A DNA stretch of 34,017 nucleotides from Selenomonadaceae bacterium (GCA_017476005.1 JAFVEM010000051.1:1-34017); one strand, 5' to 3'. Shown: positions 7,155-15,068, counted from the first letter of the stretch. Notes: a model not told the origin generated them from the letters alone. Numbers and translations are program-made.

Positions 7155-7241
7155 GTAAACCACTCCTTTTTATTTGGTGGTCACATTAAGCCTCTGAAAG
7201 CCGGATAAGTCAATGGGTTTAGGCACATACACAGCTAGTCA

Positions 7242-8501
7242 TTATAGCACATTATCAAGCATTAGCTCATCAAAAGAAAATGTCGCGCCGCCGCGCTCCA
7301 CAAACACTTCGTCGGTATCGCCGTCATGGCCTTGTATATACCGCGCCACCGCCACATCAACGTATTTTGGCTCCAGCTCTACCCCATAGCAAGTGCGTCC
7401 TAGCTGGTCGCAAGCGATAAGTGTCGAAGCCGAACCAAGAAAGCCGTCTAATACAAGGCCATTGGTTTGGGTACACAAACTAATCATATAGGCGAGGAGC
7501 GGCACAGGCTTACTGGACGGATGGCCAAAGCCATCAACATTAGACCGCTTGACACGGTCAAATTCCAGAACCGTTACCTGCTTTTGGTCGCCATACCAAA
7601 TATGTTTCCCGTCTTTACGCCAGCCCCAAATAATAGGCTCGTGAATATAGTTCCAATCGGTGCGCGTCATCACCATGTGGTTTTTCTTCCATACAAGACC
7701 TGCGCCCATTTTGAATCCGGCATCTTCATAGGCATCATGAAAAATCCGTCCCTTGGACGTAGCGTAAAACACATAAATCGAAGCGTCTCTCGCCATAGCT
7801 TCGTGGAAACACGAAAATGCTTTCAACAAAAAAGCGTAACCGTCCTTATCCGACAAGTTGTCGTTTTTAATCTTCCCGGCCACGCGAGTAACATCTACAA
7901 AATAAGGAGGGTCGGTACATACCAGATTTACCTTTTCGCTCCCCAATAAACGCTGGTATGTTTCTGGCAAAGTTGCGTCGCCGCAAATTACTCGGTGCTT
8001 GCCTAAATGCCAAATATCTCCCGGCTGAGATATACAAGGCTTTTCCAGTTCCGCGTCAACGTCAAAATCATCTTCTTCGGCCTCGTCTTCTAACTCAAAA
8101 ATGTCTTTTATTTCTATATCGGTAAAGCCGGTCATGCTCAGGTCAAAATCCATATTCTGCAAAGATTCCAATTCCACCCGGAGCATTTCTTCGTCCCAGC
8201 CAGCGTCCATAGCGAAACGGTTGTCGGCGAGAATGTAACCTTTCTTTTGCGTTTCCGTAAGATGGTCAACGAAAACACATGGAACTTCTTTTATACCTTC
8301 CTCCTGCGCGGCCATAACCCTGCCATGTCCGGCCAGTATATTAAAATCCCGGTCAATAAGCACGGGATTGACAAAGCCATATTCACGGAGGGAGGCTCGG
8401 AGCTTTTTCACCTGTTCCTTGGAGTGGGTTCGCGCATTGTTGGCATAGGGTATTAGCTTGTCGATGGATATAAGCTCCATGTCTTTAGTAGTAACTGCCA
8501 A
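7242..8501 (-). CDS. ParB-domain DNA methyltransferase
   Basis: A 419-residue two-domain protein. Residues 8-120 form a ParB/sulfiredoxin-like N-terminal domain with the GHGR box at 58-61. An acidic linker (138-155) leads into a beta-class methyltransferase with DPPY (197-200, catalytic motif IV) ahead of the SAM-binding motif DGFLGSAST (352-360). DPPY points to N6-adenine methylation, though N4-cytosine cannot be excluded. The start is a TTG 8 nt after GGAGGTG; the next Met is at residue 8. Such fusions are common next to packaging genes in Bacillota phages and probably protect phage DNA from host restriction. It is the first gene after the terminator that closes the toxin/immunity unit. Confidence 0.9.
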   Translation of the reverse strand: MAVTTKDMELISIDKLIPYANNARTHSKEQVKKLRASLREYGFVNPVLIDRDFNILAGHGRVMAAQEEGIKEVPCVFVDHLTETQKKGYILADNRFAMDAGWDEEMLRVELESLQNMDFDLSMTGFTDIEIKDIFELEDEAEEDDFDVDAELEKPCISQPGDIWHLGKHRVICGDATLPETYQRLLGSEKVNLVCTDPPYFVDVTRVAGKIKNDNLSDKDGYAFLLKAFSCFHEAMARDASIYVFYATSKGRIFHDAYEDAGFKMGAGLVWKKNHMVMTRTDWNYIHEPIIWGWRKDGKHIWYGDQKQVTVLEFDRVKRSNVDGFGHPSSKPVPLLAYMISLCTQTNGLVLDGFLGSASTLIACDQLGRTCYGVELEPKYVDVAVARYIQGHDGDTDEVFVERGGATFSFDELMLDNVL

Positions 8502-8520
8502 AATTCACACCTCCGGCAAT

Positions 8521-8557
8521 AAAAAAGCGGCCTTGAGATTGCTCTCAAAGTCGCTTT
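8521..8557 (-). terminator. Terminator after the DUF4926-like gene
   Basis: On the minus strand the stem AAAGCG...TCTCAA pairs across a short loop (8543-8557 with 8524-8538, one bulge) and is followed by six T at 8526-8521. It separates the MuF toxin/immunity unit from the methyltransferase gene. Confidence 0.7.
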
Positions 8558-8564
8558 GATGTGT

Positions 8565-8753
8565 TTAACTTTTCAAATCGTCTATCCCAATAAACTTTTC
8601 TATTTCATCGGCTTTAACAGTTCTTAGGGCGATTTCATTTATGGGAGGCGGCACAATTTCAACCTCATAGGCGACCCCATCATCATAAATCTCCACAATG
8701 TACCCCTTTTCACCAGTCTTTAGTAGCACCCTATCGAACATTTCGTATTTCAT
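8565..8753 (-). CDS. DUF4926-like protein, probable immunity partner of the MuF-linked toxin
   Basis: A 62-residue protein with the layout of DUF4926: an N-terminal DRVLLKTGEKGYIVEIYDD strand pair, an AYEVEIVP strand and a final TVKADEIEKF segment, an SH3-like small barrel. The start lies 5 nt after the stop of the MuF-DUF6883 gene. DUF4926 genes are commonly seen beside DUF6883 genes, and MuF proteins with variable C-terminal toxins are known phage polymorphic toxins (Jamet et al.). The immunity role follows from that context, not from a direct test. A terminator immediately downstream closes this two-gene unit. Confidence 0.7.
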   Translation of the reverse strand: MKYEMFDRVLLKTGEKGYIVEIYDDGVAYEVEIVPPPINEIALRTVKADEIEKFIGIDDLKS

Positions 8754-8758
8754 GTTTT

Positions 8759-9934
8759 TTAGCCGCCCCCCTTCTTCTTGTCTACATACAATGAGGTGAG
8801 CCTAAACTCTCCTGTTTTCTTGTCGTCCATCCACGCAGCTAAAACCCAAGCCCTTTTTCCGTTCCTGCCAACAAGCTCCATTCTAACGTAAAACTTGTCA
8901 CCATAGCCGTCATTTCCGTTAGACACAAGCGAATACTGATTGATGTGTTTTTCTATGTTTTGCAATAGCTCGGATGCGTGTTGTTTTTCGTAGCCAAGCG
9001 CATCTTTGAACGCCTTCGCCTTTTCGGGGGCTTTTTCGGGGTCAAGGGCGTAACCGACCACTTTTGCGATTGGTATATGCGCTTCCCCGATGCCGTCTAT
9101 ATCTACGGCCATTATACCTTGTCTTTGATTATTAGTAAAGCTATTACTTTTGGGCGTTAGCTTAAAACTGTCCAAATTATAGACAGGCTGTGCCACACAC
9201 CGGCACCGTATAGGCCAGCCGGGGTGTCCGTCATCAGGCGGCGAATCCCAACGGTAGGACACGCCATGCCTAGGTCTGTGTTTTGGCCGCACCCTGCTAT
9301 CCAGCATTGTTACCCAAATATAGCGCTCAATCCCGGCGTTCATCTGCCGATATTGAGAAAGCTGACTGTGAAGTTTTCCTACTTGGTCAACCGCAATAAG
9401 GGTAGCTCGCTTTTTGGCCGCCCCGGTGATGTCCCGTATCTCCTGCGTTAGCTCGGCGATGGTTTTTTCCTTATCGGCGGTACGAATTATACGCTGGGAA
9501 AGGTAAAAGCGAACCTTGTCCATTATTTGCTGGTCGATGGATTTTATTAGCGTGAGGTTTTGACTAGACCAAATGGTTTTGGTCATTTCCAGTTCCCTAG
9601 TTTTGAACTGCCTTGGCCTTGCGCCGAATACGCTGTCCGTTAGTTCCGCCATCTGCTGGTTGACGTGTCTATTTGTTTGTTGAAATATCCGTCCAATGAC
9701 GGGAACCACCGACAATTTTTCCGTAACCTTGCGCTTAACCCTATCCACAAGATTACCTAACCAGTCTCCAATACCGTCGGTGCGTATGCCGTTACGGTAA
9801 AGCGAATCAGCCATTTCCGGGATAAAAGACTCAACAATAGCCATTTCTTTTTCGATATAGGCTACCAGATATTTCGCATATTCGCGTTCTATGGCCAAAG
9901 GGTATCGCCATTTCTTTTTCGGTACGATGTCCAT
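8759..9934 (-). CDS. MuF-type minor head protein with C-terminal DUF6883-like toxin domain
   Basis: A 391-residue protein. Residues 1-175 are helical head-protein sequence. Residues 180-250 hold the MuF (PF04233) core, with W-T, D-RVR--H-R-G, the HPG motif at 237-239 and CRC at 244-246. After a linker, residues 285-388 look like DUF6883: ALDPEKAPEKAKAF...LGY followed by helices and a sheet ending in LYVDKKKGGG. MuF proteins sit inside the head and can enter the host with the DNA. Adding a toxin-like tail makes this a MuF polymorphic toxin candidate. The ATG overlaps the portal stop (TAATG), and the immunity-like gene follows. The DUF6883 call is from memory of the family pattern. Confidence 0.75.
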   Translation of the reverse strand: MDIVPKKKWRYPLAIEREYAKYLVAYIEKEMAIVESFIPEMADSLYRNGIRTDGIGDWLGNLVDRVKRKVTEKLSVVPVIGRIFQQTNRHVNQQMAELTDSVFGARPRQFKTRELEMTKTIWSSQNLTLIKSIDQQIMDKVRFYLSQRIIRTADKEKTIAELTQEIRDITGAAKKRATLIAVDQVGKLHSQLSQYRQMNAGIERYIWVTMLDSRVRPKHRPRHGVSYRWDSPPDDGHPGWPIRCRCVAQPVYNLDSFKLTPKSNSFTNNQRQGIMAVDIDGIGEAHIPIAKVVGYALDPEKAPEKAKAFKDALGYEKQHASELLQNIEKHINQYSLVSNGNDGYGDKFYVRMELVGRNGKRAWVLAAWMDDKKTGEFRLTSLYVDKKKGGG

Positions 9935-11253
9935 TAGGCTTCACCTTCTGCCGCCGCCAAAACTCGCTCCAATAAAGCCTTGTCAAGGGATTCGTCCATT
10001 TCGTAACCGCCGGTGGCCTTTAGTGTGTTTCGGATTTCCACGGAATCCAAAGCCCCCATATTCATAAAGGCCATGGCCGCTTGCGCTTTAGTAGCCAACG
10101 TGTCTGCTTCCAGCTTTTTGACGTTGGCGTTTTCCATATCCGACGCATTCCATAAAGGATTAAACTCAATTCTCCACTCTTTGGGCAAATTGATTTTATA
10201 ATCGCTGGCGAGGCTCAAAAGGTAAACCAGTCGCATCACGTTTGGCCGGAGAGTTCGTTTTTGAATACGCCGCACCATGTTGTAGTAGTTTTCCATATCG
10301 CTTTCCCCGGTGGCGCTCATTCCTGCCGGAGAACGGCCAAAAAGCACCGTAGAAGGAATCCCGGTGGAAGCAGAAAGCGCATTTTGAAACAGCTCCAAGA
10401 TGTCTTTTATCCCGGTCAGCGACAAGTTCTTCAGGTCGTATTCGTCGCCCACGCTAAGCGCGATAGTGTTTTCCAAATGACGGTAGAGGTCAATGAGGTG
10501 CAAGCGTTGCTGTAGTTGTTTTTCCCCATCTTCGTTCATCATCAGCTCGGTCATGCCGTTTAACTTCATTACACCTTGCGATAAACGGCTAAGCGCGGCC
10601 AAAGAAAGGCGCAGTCCCTCGGTGTAATATTCCACATCGGTCTGCACCTGCTCAAAAACCGTGCCACCCCAGCCGTTTCTCATACGGCGCGTATAATTAG
10701 AAACCGTTGCCCCGTGAAAGAGGAGCAATCGACTCTCGTGTACCGCGAAGGAATTTCCGTAGTAACCCGTCAATGTGTAAAACTGAGGCTTGCCAAAATT
10801 AGCATCCAGCGGATTGTCATAAAGATAATCGTCGGTAAAACTTACATCCTCCGGCGTATATACTTCCAGCCGCTCCACGGATTTAAGCCGTTTTTCGTCC
10901 AGCGGTTCTTCCAGCGTTCCGCCGTCGTTGGCCAAAACGAGGACAACCGCACCGCCGTATAGCCTATCCCATGAAAGGGCTGTACTAAACTGGCGGTCAA
11001 AGTCCAAATCCTCTAAAGCAGAGGCAATATTATCGTTATCCTCGCATTCAGTGCCACCTTGCATAACGGTAAAGCCGGAGCTGATAGCGTCCTCGGCAGG
11101 AGCGGAAATTATTTTATTGGCAATGCCGTTATAGGTAAACAGCTCATCAGCGGCGCGATAATCAACCAAGCCAATGTGTTTTACACGTTTTTGCCGTTGT
11201 TGCAAGGAATACTCAATGAGCGCCCTACTTAAACCGTCGGTTCTACTTGCCAT
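9934..11253 (-). CDS. Portal protein, DUF1073 family
   Basis: The 439-residue product starts at the ATG preceded by AGGAGG with 7 nt spacing; an earlier ATG at 11286 lies inside the terminase coding end. Features of DUF1073 portals are the YNGIANKIISAPAEDA segment near the N-terminus, the YTPEDVSF region, and the GIPSTVLFGRSPAGM segment about two thirds along. The portal forms the dodecameric ring at the head vertex, binds the terminase and lets DNA pass. It lies between large terminase and MuF protein, the normal packaging order, with short overlaps on both sides that suggest coupled translation. Confidence 0.9.
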   Translation of the reverse strand: MASRTDGLSRALIEYSLQQRQKRVKHIGLVDYRAADELFTYNGIANKIISAPAEDAISSGFTVMQGGTECEDNDNIASALEDLDFDRQFSTALSWDRLYGGAVVLVLANDGGTLEEPLDEKRLKSVERLEVYTPEDVSFTDDYLYDNPLDANFGKPQFYTLTGYYGNSFAVHESRLLLFHGATVSNYTRRMRNGWGGTVFEQVQTDVEYYTEGLRLSLAALSRLSQGVMKLNGMTELMMNEDGEKQLQQRLHLIDLYRHLENTIALSVGDEYDLKNLSLTGIKDILELFQNALSASTGIPSTVLFGRSPAGMSATGESDMENYYNMVRRIQKRTLRPNVMRLVYLLSLASDYKINLPKEWRIEFNPLWNASDMENANVKKLEADTLATKAQAAMAFMNMGALDSVEIRNTLKATGGYEMDESLDKALLERVLAAAEGEA

Positions 11254-11267
11254 TTTCTCGCCTCCTG

Positions 11268-13640
11268 TCATAATAACGCGCTCCAATCCACAATACCGTT
11301 AAGCACATCTTCACAAACGCCTGTTAAAGCGTCACAATTAGAAACTAAGATACCGTTGGCATAATAAACGTGGTCGCGCTCAACCGTTAAGTTGTAAACT
11401 TTTACCTTTTCGGCGCTGGTAATTAAGCCGATTTGAGCATAGCTTTGAGCAGGTTTTTGATTCCTTAGCTGAGGGCTTATATTTTGTTCGCGTAAATTCT
11501 TTGCCGCAGATAACACACACGGCTGTGTATTCAACGCGATTATGCTTTCCGCGCCAGCGTTCGCCGCATTTATCCGAGCAAAATCTTGCTCGGTCAAAGT
11601 AGCTTTCAAATTCGGTGCCGCATTCGATGCATTGTTTACGGTACACGGGGTGGTTTTCCCATGTCTTTTTTCCGTGTTCAGAATGCCAATTTCGGCCTTC
11701 CTCGCTCCTATGCCAAGCAGGAGCGGCTTTTTGGCCTTTGGCTTGCCATTGACTGAACCACTTTGTACCGACTCGCTCTTTGTTATGCTCCGAAAGGTGT
11801 TGCCTAGCAGATACGCACTCCAAATTATCAATGTCATTATTAAAAGTATTACCGTCCTTGTGGTGAATGTGACAGCCATCAGGTACTCGTCGTCCGTTAT
11901 AAAACTCCCAAACCGCCACATGAAGTCCTTTGGCACCTTTTCGCCCCGAATTTGTACTTGACCGATGGAGATAATACCGTCCTTGCCCCATAAGGCTGTA
12001 TTCTTCTCCGTTAAATACAACAGTTCTTTGTATTTCCATCGAATAAGCCCCCCGAAACTAAATTCGTTGCAAGAGCTTTTTGCGTTTATATCTTGCAGTT
12101 CCCTAAACTCGCCAATATCGCAATAAACTCGGTGTTCCGGCGTTCCCTCTAGCCCAATATTGCGTATAACTGCTTTTGCCCCGGTAGCTCCGGCAGCTAA
12201 CACCCTTCTGATACCAAAGGGCGTTATTACTAAATCACCCTCGACGATTCTTTCTATAGGTTTATTGCCAAAGATTGTGGCCACCTTTGTACCCGCAACA
12301 AAACAAGCATCGTCATGCTTATTCTTCCCATTCCTTTGGTAAGTATAGAGATTAGAATATAGCTCCGGCCAACGATTACTCCAACCTTCGGGGAAATAAA
12401 TATGCTCCATGCACCAAGTAGCGTTGGACAAAATACGCGCTTGTTTATTTTGCGTTTGCGTAAACCAGCGGATTACCGTTTTATTGCTCCCTAGCTCTTG
12501 TTTAAGAATCCGTTCAACGCTCCTTGCAAAACCTCGACCGCCGTTATTGCTTTCCACCACGGCCACATTCACATTATTTCTCAGTAACATTCGCGCCATG
12601 GCCGGTTCCGTTTTTTCCATCGGTTCATCGGTAAACAACGTGTCCAAAATATAGGCCTCGTTCTGGAAAGTCACGCCATAAACGTAAGCGCAAAGATAAT
12701 CAGCCCCGGTGTCGGCAGTATCGGTATAAGAACGAATGGTTTTGAAACGCGGCAATTCGCCCTTGTAGGTCTTAAACCGTCCGTATAAACGGCCTTTGAT
12801 GTCGATAGGCTCTTGCTGGTAATTCGCGCTCCAAATAGCCAGCCCCATAGCTTTTTTCTTTTCTTCGCAGGATTCTTTAGAAAGAATTTCGTCGCATAGC
12901 ATAGAGCCGTCCGGTTGAACGGCTTTCATGTTGATGTGCAAAATTTTTTCTTTGCCGTAATGCTGTATAACCCGTCCGGCCAAATCGTTCGATGCCCACC
13001 GGGTCATAACAATAACGATTTTACCGCCCTCTTCCAGCCGGGAGAGCATGGTCTGGGTAAACCACGTCCACATTCTTTCCTTGGCTATTTCATTATGAGC
13101 TTCTTCAGCGTTGCGAATTAAATCATCGATAATAAGCAAATTCGCGCCGAATCCTGTGGCGGAGCCTCCCGGCGACGTGGCCAGATAATTATTGTAACCG
13201 CCCTCCAAACTCCAGCGATTAGCCGAGCCATCACCGGGTTTTATCCTAACACCGGGAAACACATCGCCATATACAGGCCGCTCATCGTCCAGATGTTCAG
13301 CCCAAATAGCGTCGCGCACCCCTTTGGCGAATACCGTGGATAGTAATTCATTATAGGAGCCGGTCATGATTTTCAGGTGAATGTCGTGGCCTAAAGCCCA
13401 TTCGACGAATAGCTGGAGCGTCCGGCTTTTACCGTGACGCGGCGGCAGGTCAACCACCAATATCTTTTTAGGGCTGGTCATGAATTTTTGCAGAGAGTCA
13501 CACATTTCCAACAGGTATTTTCGGTTTCGCTTGTAAAAATCCGGAGCGCGAAGGTTGCAATAGTCGAAGAAGTTTCGTCGAGCCAGTTCCACCTTGGCTA
13601 AAATCCCGACGTATTTATTCAGTTTCTGCGAGTTTGGCAA
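11268..13640 (-). CDS. terL: Large terminase subunit interrupted by an intein
   Basis: The full open frame is 790 codons. Removing the intein (residues 446-768) leaves a 467-residue terminase, a normal size. The ATPase part shows Walker A PPRHGKS at 66-72, Walker B LLIIDD at 168-173 and the coupling motif TRW at 213-215. The RNase H-like nuclease has its first aspartates in YTDTADTG (306-312), an acidic residue in VVESNNGG, and the last motif KHDDA at 441-445. The intein lies exactly after this last motif; splicing restores KHDDA-CDALTG. Start is a TTG after GAGGAG, overlapping the small-terminase end by 26 nt. The ATP-driven enzyme packages DNA into the head and cuts it. Correct splicing would be needed for nuclease activity. 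Confidence 0.92.
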   Translation of the reverse strand: MPNSQKLNKYVGILAKVELARRNFFDYCNLRAPDFYKRNRKYLLEMCDSLQKFMTSPKKILVVDLPPRHGKSRTLQLFVEWALGHDIHLKIMTGSYNELLSTVFAKGVRDAIWAEHLDDERPVYGDVFPGVRIKPGDGSANRWSLEGGYNNYLATSPGGSATGFGANLLIIDDLIRNAEEAHNEIAKERMWTWFTQTMLSRLEEGGKIVIVMTRWASNDLAGRVIQHYGKEKILHINMKAVQPDGSMLCDEILSKESCEEKKKAMGLAIWSANYQQEPIDIKGRLYGRFKTYKGELPRFKTIRSYTDTADTGADYLCAYVYGVTFQNEAYILDTLFTDEPMEKTEPAMARMLLRNNVNVAVVESNNGGRGFARSVERILKQELGSNKTVIRWFTQTQNKQARILSNATWCMEHIYFPEGWSNRWPELYSNLYTYQRNGKNKHDDACFVAGTKVATIFGNKPIERIVEGDLVITPFGIRRVLAAGATGAKAVIRNIGLEGTPEHRVYCDIGEFRELQDINAKSSCNEFSFGGLIRWKYKELLYLTEKNTALWGKDGIISIGQVQIRGEKVPKDFMWRFGSFITDDEYLMAVTFTTRTVILLIMTLIIWSAYLLGNTFRSITKSESVQSGSVNGKPKAKKPLLLGIGARKAEIGILNTEKRHGKTTPCTVNNASNAAPNLKATLTEQDFARINAANAGAESIIALNTQPCVLSAAKNLREQNISPQLRNQKPAQSYAQIGLITSAEKVKVYNLTVERDHVYYANGILVSNCDALTGVCEDVLNGIVDWSALL
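11337..12305 (-). other. Intein in the large terminase (323 residues)
   Basis: Boundaries are set by motifs. Cys1 starts block A (CFVAGTKV, then IERIVEGDLV); block B is GTPEHRVYC about 70 residues on; block F is VYNLTVERDHVYYANG; block G is ILVSN followed by Cys+1 of the C-extein. The terminal Asn is at 11339-11337 and Cys+1 at 11336-11334. The residue before the final Asn is Ser rather than the usual His, which can slow or alter splicing. Splicing blocks occupy only about the first 80 and last 30 residues. The 200 residues between them show no endonuclease motif in this frame; that DNA instead encodes an HNH protein in another frame (11380-12039). Confidence 0.88.
11380..12039 (-). CDS. HNH homing endonuclease encoded out of frame inside the terminase intein
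   Basis: A 219-residue protein in the -1 frame relative to the terminase. The HNH_3-like core is IHHKDGNTFNNDIDNLEC at 58-75 with further His at 81 and 85. Two CxxC...CxxxC zinc-binding units follow (C137, C140, C154, C158 and C175, C178, C197, C201). The N-terminus resembles free-standing phage HNH proteins. The ATG lies 8 nt after a GGGGGG run that could serve as ribosome-binding site. The TGA stop falls inside intein block F, so both frames stay open for the whole 660 nt. It would cut intein-less terminase genes and let the intein spread. Expression as a separate protein is inference; a -1 slip on the G run could instead join it to the N-terminal intein half. Confidence 0.85.
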   Translation of the reverse strand: MEIQRTVVFNGEEYSLMGQGRYYLHRSSTNSGRKGAKGLHVAVWEFYNGRRVPDGCHIHHKDGNTFNNDIDNLECVSARQHLSEHNKERVGTKWFSQWQAKGQKAAPAWHRSEEGRNWHSEHGKKTWENHPVYRKQCIECGTEFESYFDRARFCSDKCGERWRGKHNRVEYTAVCVICGKEFTRTKYKPSAKESKTCSKLCSNRLNYQRRKGKSLQLNG

Positions 13641-14388
13641 GGTTTCTCAGCTCCTCTTCGGTCAGCCCCTTCATGGCCTTAGCCGATTCGCTCTCCGGCG
13701 CACTCCCATATAGTCCCTGTTCTTTCATCATGGTGTGCTTCATTGCAAGGGCTTTTTGCTTGCGGTCGTAAACGCGTAACAGCGCGTCTTCGGCAGATAA
13801 TATACGCTCAAGCAATGGCTTTTTGCGCCGGGTTTGGGACTTACCCATAACTTTATCTTGGCCATCGACGTTCACTGTGCTGGTGACTTCGTCCAGTTCG
13901 CCCCTTGCGTATTTCTCCTTCATGCCCTCGATATTTTTTAGCATACGGTGTATGCGGATATTCAGCACCTTTATATCTTCGTCCAACTGCGCCACCGGGT
14001 TGGTATCCAGCTCTCGCAATAGAAACTGTTCCTCGGTGGTTAAGTCGTCCATATAGACTTTGGCGTATTCTCCCGTGATTACGCCGTTAGTGTTTCTTTT
14101 AGGAGGGCCGTGGCCTTTGGCGTTCTGATTCCCCTTAGGCGCACCGCCGCTACTGCACCCGGCGGCGTTTTTACTGCCGTATGGGGGGCCGTTCTTCCGC
14201 TTAGGTATATTTCGCTCTTTAAGGGGTTTCGCCAGCTCCTCGTCCCATTTATCAAGGTTTTTCCACGTCCGCACTCGCCCCGGGGTTACTCCTAAAAGCG
14301 TTGCCAGCTCTTTAGGCTTTTTAGCCCCCTCGCTCTCAAGGTATATCCGCATGGCCTCGGTACGCCGTGGATTTTTCGCTCGGCTCAT
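13615..14388 (-). CDS. terS: Small terminase subunit
   Basis: A 257-residue protein with an N-terminal HTH (residues 8-45: ELATLLGVTPGRVRTWKN) of the phage terminase small-subunit type, then a Gly/Asn/Lys-rich linker (PPYGSKNAAG, PKGNQNAKGHG at about 68-93), helices and a coiled-coil-like C-terminal half that fits oligomer formation. It recognises the packaging site on phage DNA and hands it to the large subunit. Its stop overlaps the terL start by 26 nt. Three DnaA boxes and a terminator lie directly upstream, so it probably heads the late packaging transcript. Confidence 0.85.
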   Translation of the reverse strand: MSRAKNPRRTEAMRIYLESEGAKKPKELATLLGVTPGRVRTWKNLDKWDEELAKPLKERNIPKRKNGPPYGSKNAAGCSSGGAPKGNQNAKGHGPPKRNTNGVITGEYAKVYMDDLTTEEQFLLRELDTNPVAQLDEDIKVLNIRIHRMLKNIEGMKEKYARGELDEVTSTVNVDGQDKVMGKSQTRRKKPLLERILSAEDALLRVYDRKQKALAMKHTMMKEQGLYGSAPESESAKAMKGLTEEELRNLAKLAETE

Positions 14389-14419
14389 TTACACACTCAC
14401 CACCATCCTCGTTTTGAAG

Positions 14420-14451
14420 TTATCCACATATTATCCACAGATTTATCCACA
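14420..14451. promoter_or_regulatory. Three perfect DnaA boxes
   Basis: TTATCCACA occurs at 14420-14428, 14431-14439 and 14443-14451, all in the same direction and 11-12 nt apart, about one helical turn. This is the consensus 9-mer bound by DnaA. They lie in the 178-nt gap 14389-14566 before the small-terminase gene, next to a terminator. They could be a phage replication origin, a DnaA-titration site, or a DnaA-controlled operator of the packaging genes. Confidence 0.8.
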
Positions 14452-14455
14452 GCAG

Positions 14456-14488
14456 AAAAGGCCGCCCCTATACCGGAAACGGCCTTTT
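14456..14488. terminator. Bidirectional terminator downstream of the sigma-like gene
   Basis: AAAAGGCCG at 14456-14464 pairs with CGGCCTTTT at 14480-14488 around a 15-nt loop. It lies 79 nt downstream of the sigma-like gene on the minus strand and ends the early/middle transcript before the DnaA boxes and the packaging genes. Confidence 0.7.
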
Positions 14489-14566
14489 CCGCAAATCCTC
14501 CTTGGAATCCGCAGTCTATACTATAGCACATTTCAAAAGTGAAAAACGGCCAAAAAACGGCCAACT

Positions 14567-15058
14567 TTACACACCGCGAATGAAGAAGAATGTTTTTTGG
14601 GCGTCCAAACCAAACAACATGAGCGCAATACTATCCGTTGCCTTTTTCACTCGACGGCGGCTGGAACGCTCGCTGAGGTGGATTCGCTCTGCCAACGCTT
14701 GGTGCGTTAGCCCCTCAAAATAAAATAGCTGAATAATCTTTTGTTCCTCCGTGGACAGCGCGTTCACGGCGGCATCTACTTTTTCAGTCTGCCGCTGGAG
14801 AGCGCGGCGGTTCTCCTGAAGCTCATCGCAACGCCGCTCAAGCCACATCCGCTTATTAGCTGCTTGTTCCACCCCGTTTAGCTCCGAATAACCACCGCCA
14901 GATTCCGTGCTATATTTGGCCGTTTTCGGCGATTCTAGGGCAAGACGCTCCCGGATGTCCGTGATGTCCTCCGTGATAGATTTAACCGCTTGCTTATAAT
15001 AAGGGTAGTTCCGCAGGTAATCCTTGGTGAGCTTGAGATAGTCATTGTACTTATACAT
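14567..15058 (-). CDS. Sigma-70 region 4-like phage transcription regulator
   Basis: A 163-residue protein. The first half is helical and charged with a possible coiled coil (about 75-100). The C-terminal half is a sigma region 4-type HTH: ALSTEEQKIIQLFYFEGLTHQALAERI then a recognition helix LSERSSRRRVKKA (about 110-150). This layout is that of ArpU/RinA/DUF1492-like regulators that turn on late phage genes, which here would be the terminase operon just downstream. AGGAGG precedes the ATG by 6 nt. It is the last gene before a terminator. The exact family is uncertain. Confidence 0.75.
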   Translation of the reverse strand: MYKYNDYLKLTKDYLRNYPYYKQAVKSITEDITDIRERLALESPKTAKYSTESGGGYSELNGVEQAANKRMWLERRCDELQENRRALQRQTEKVDAAVNALSTEEQKIIQLFYFEGLTHQALAERIHLSERSSRRRVKKATDSIALMLFGLDAQKTFFFIRGV

Positions 15059-15068
15059 CGCGAGCCTC

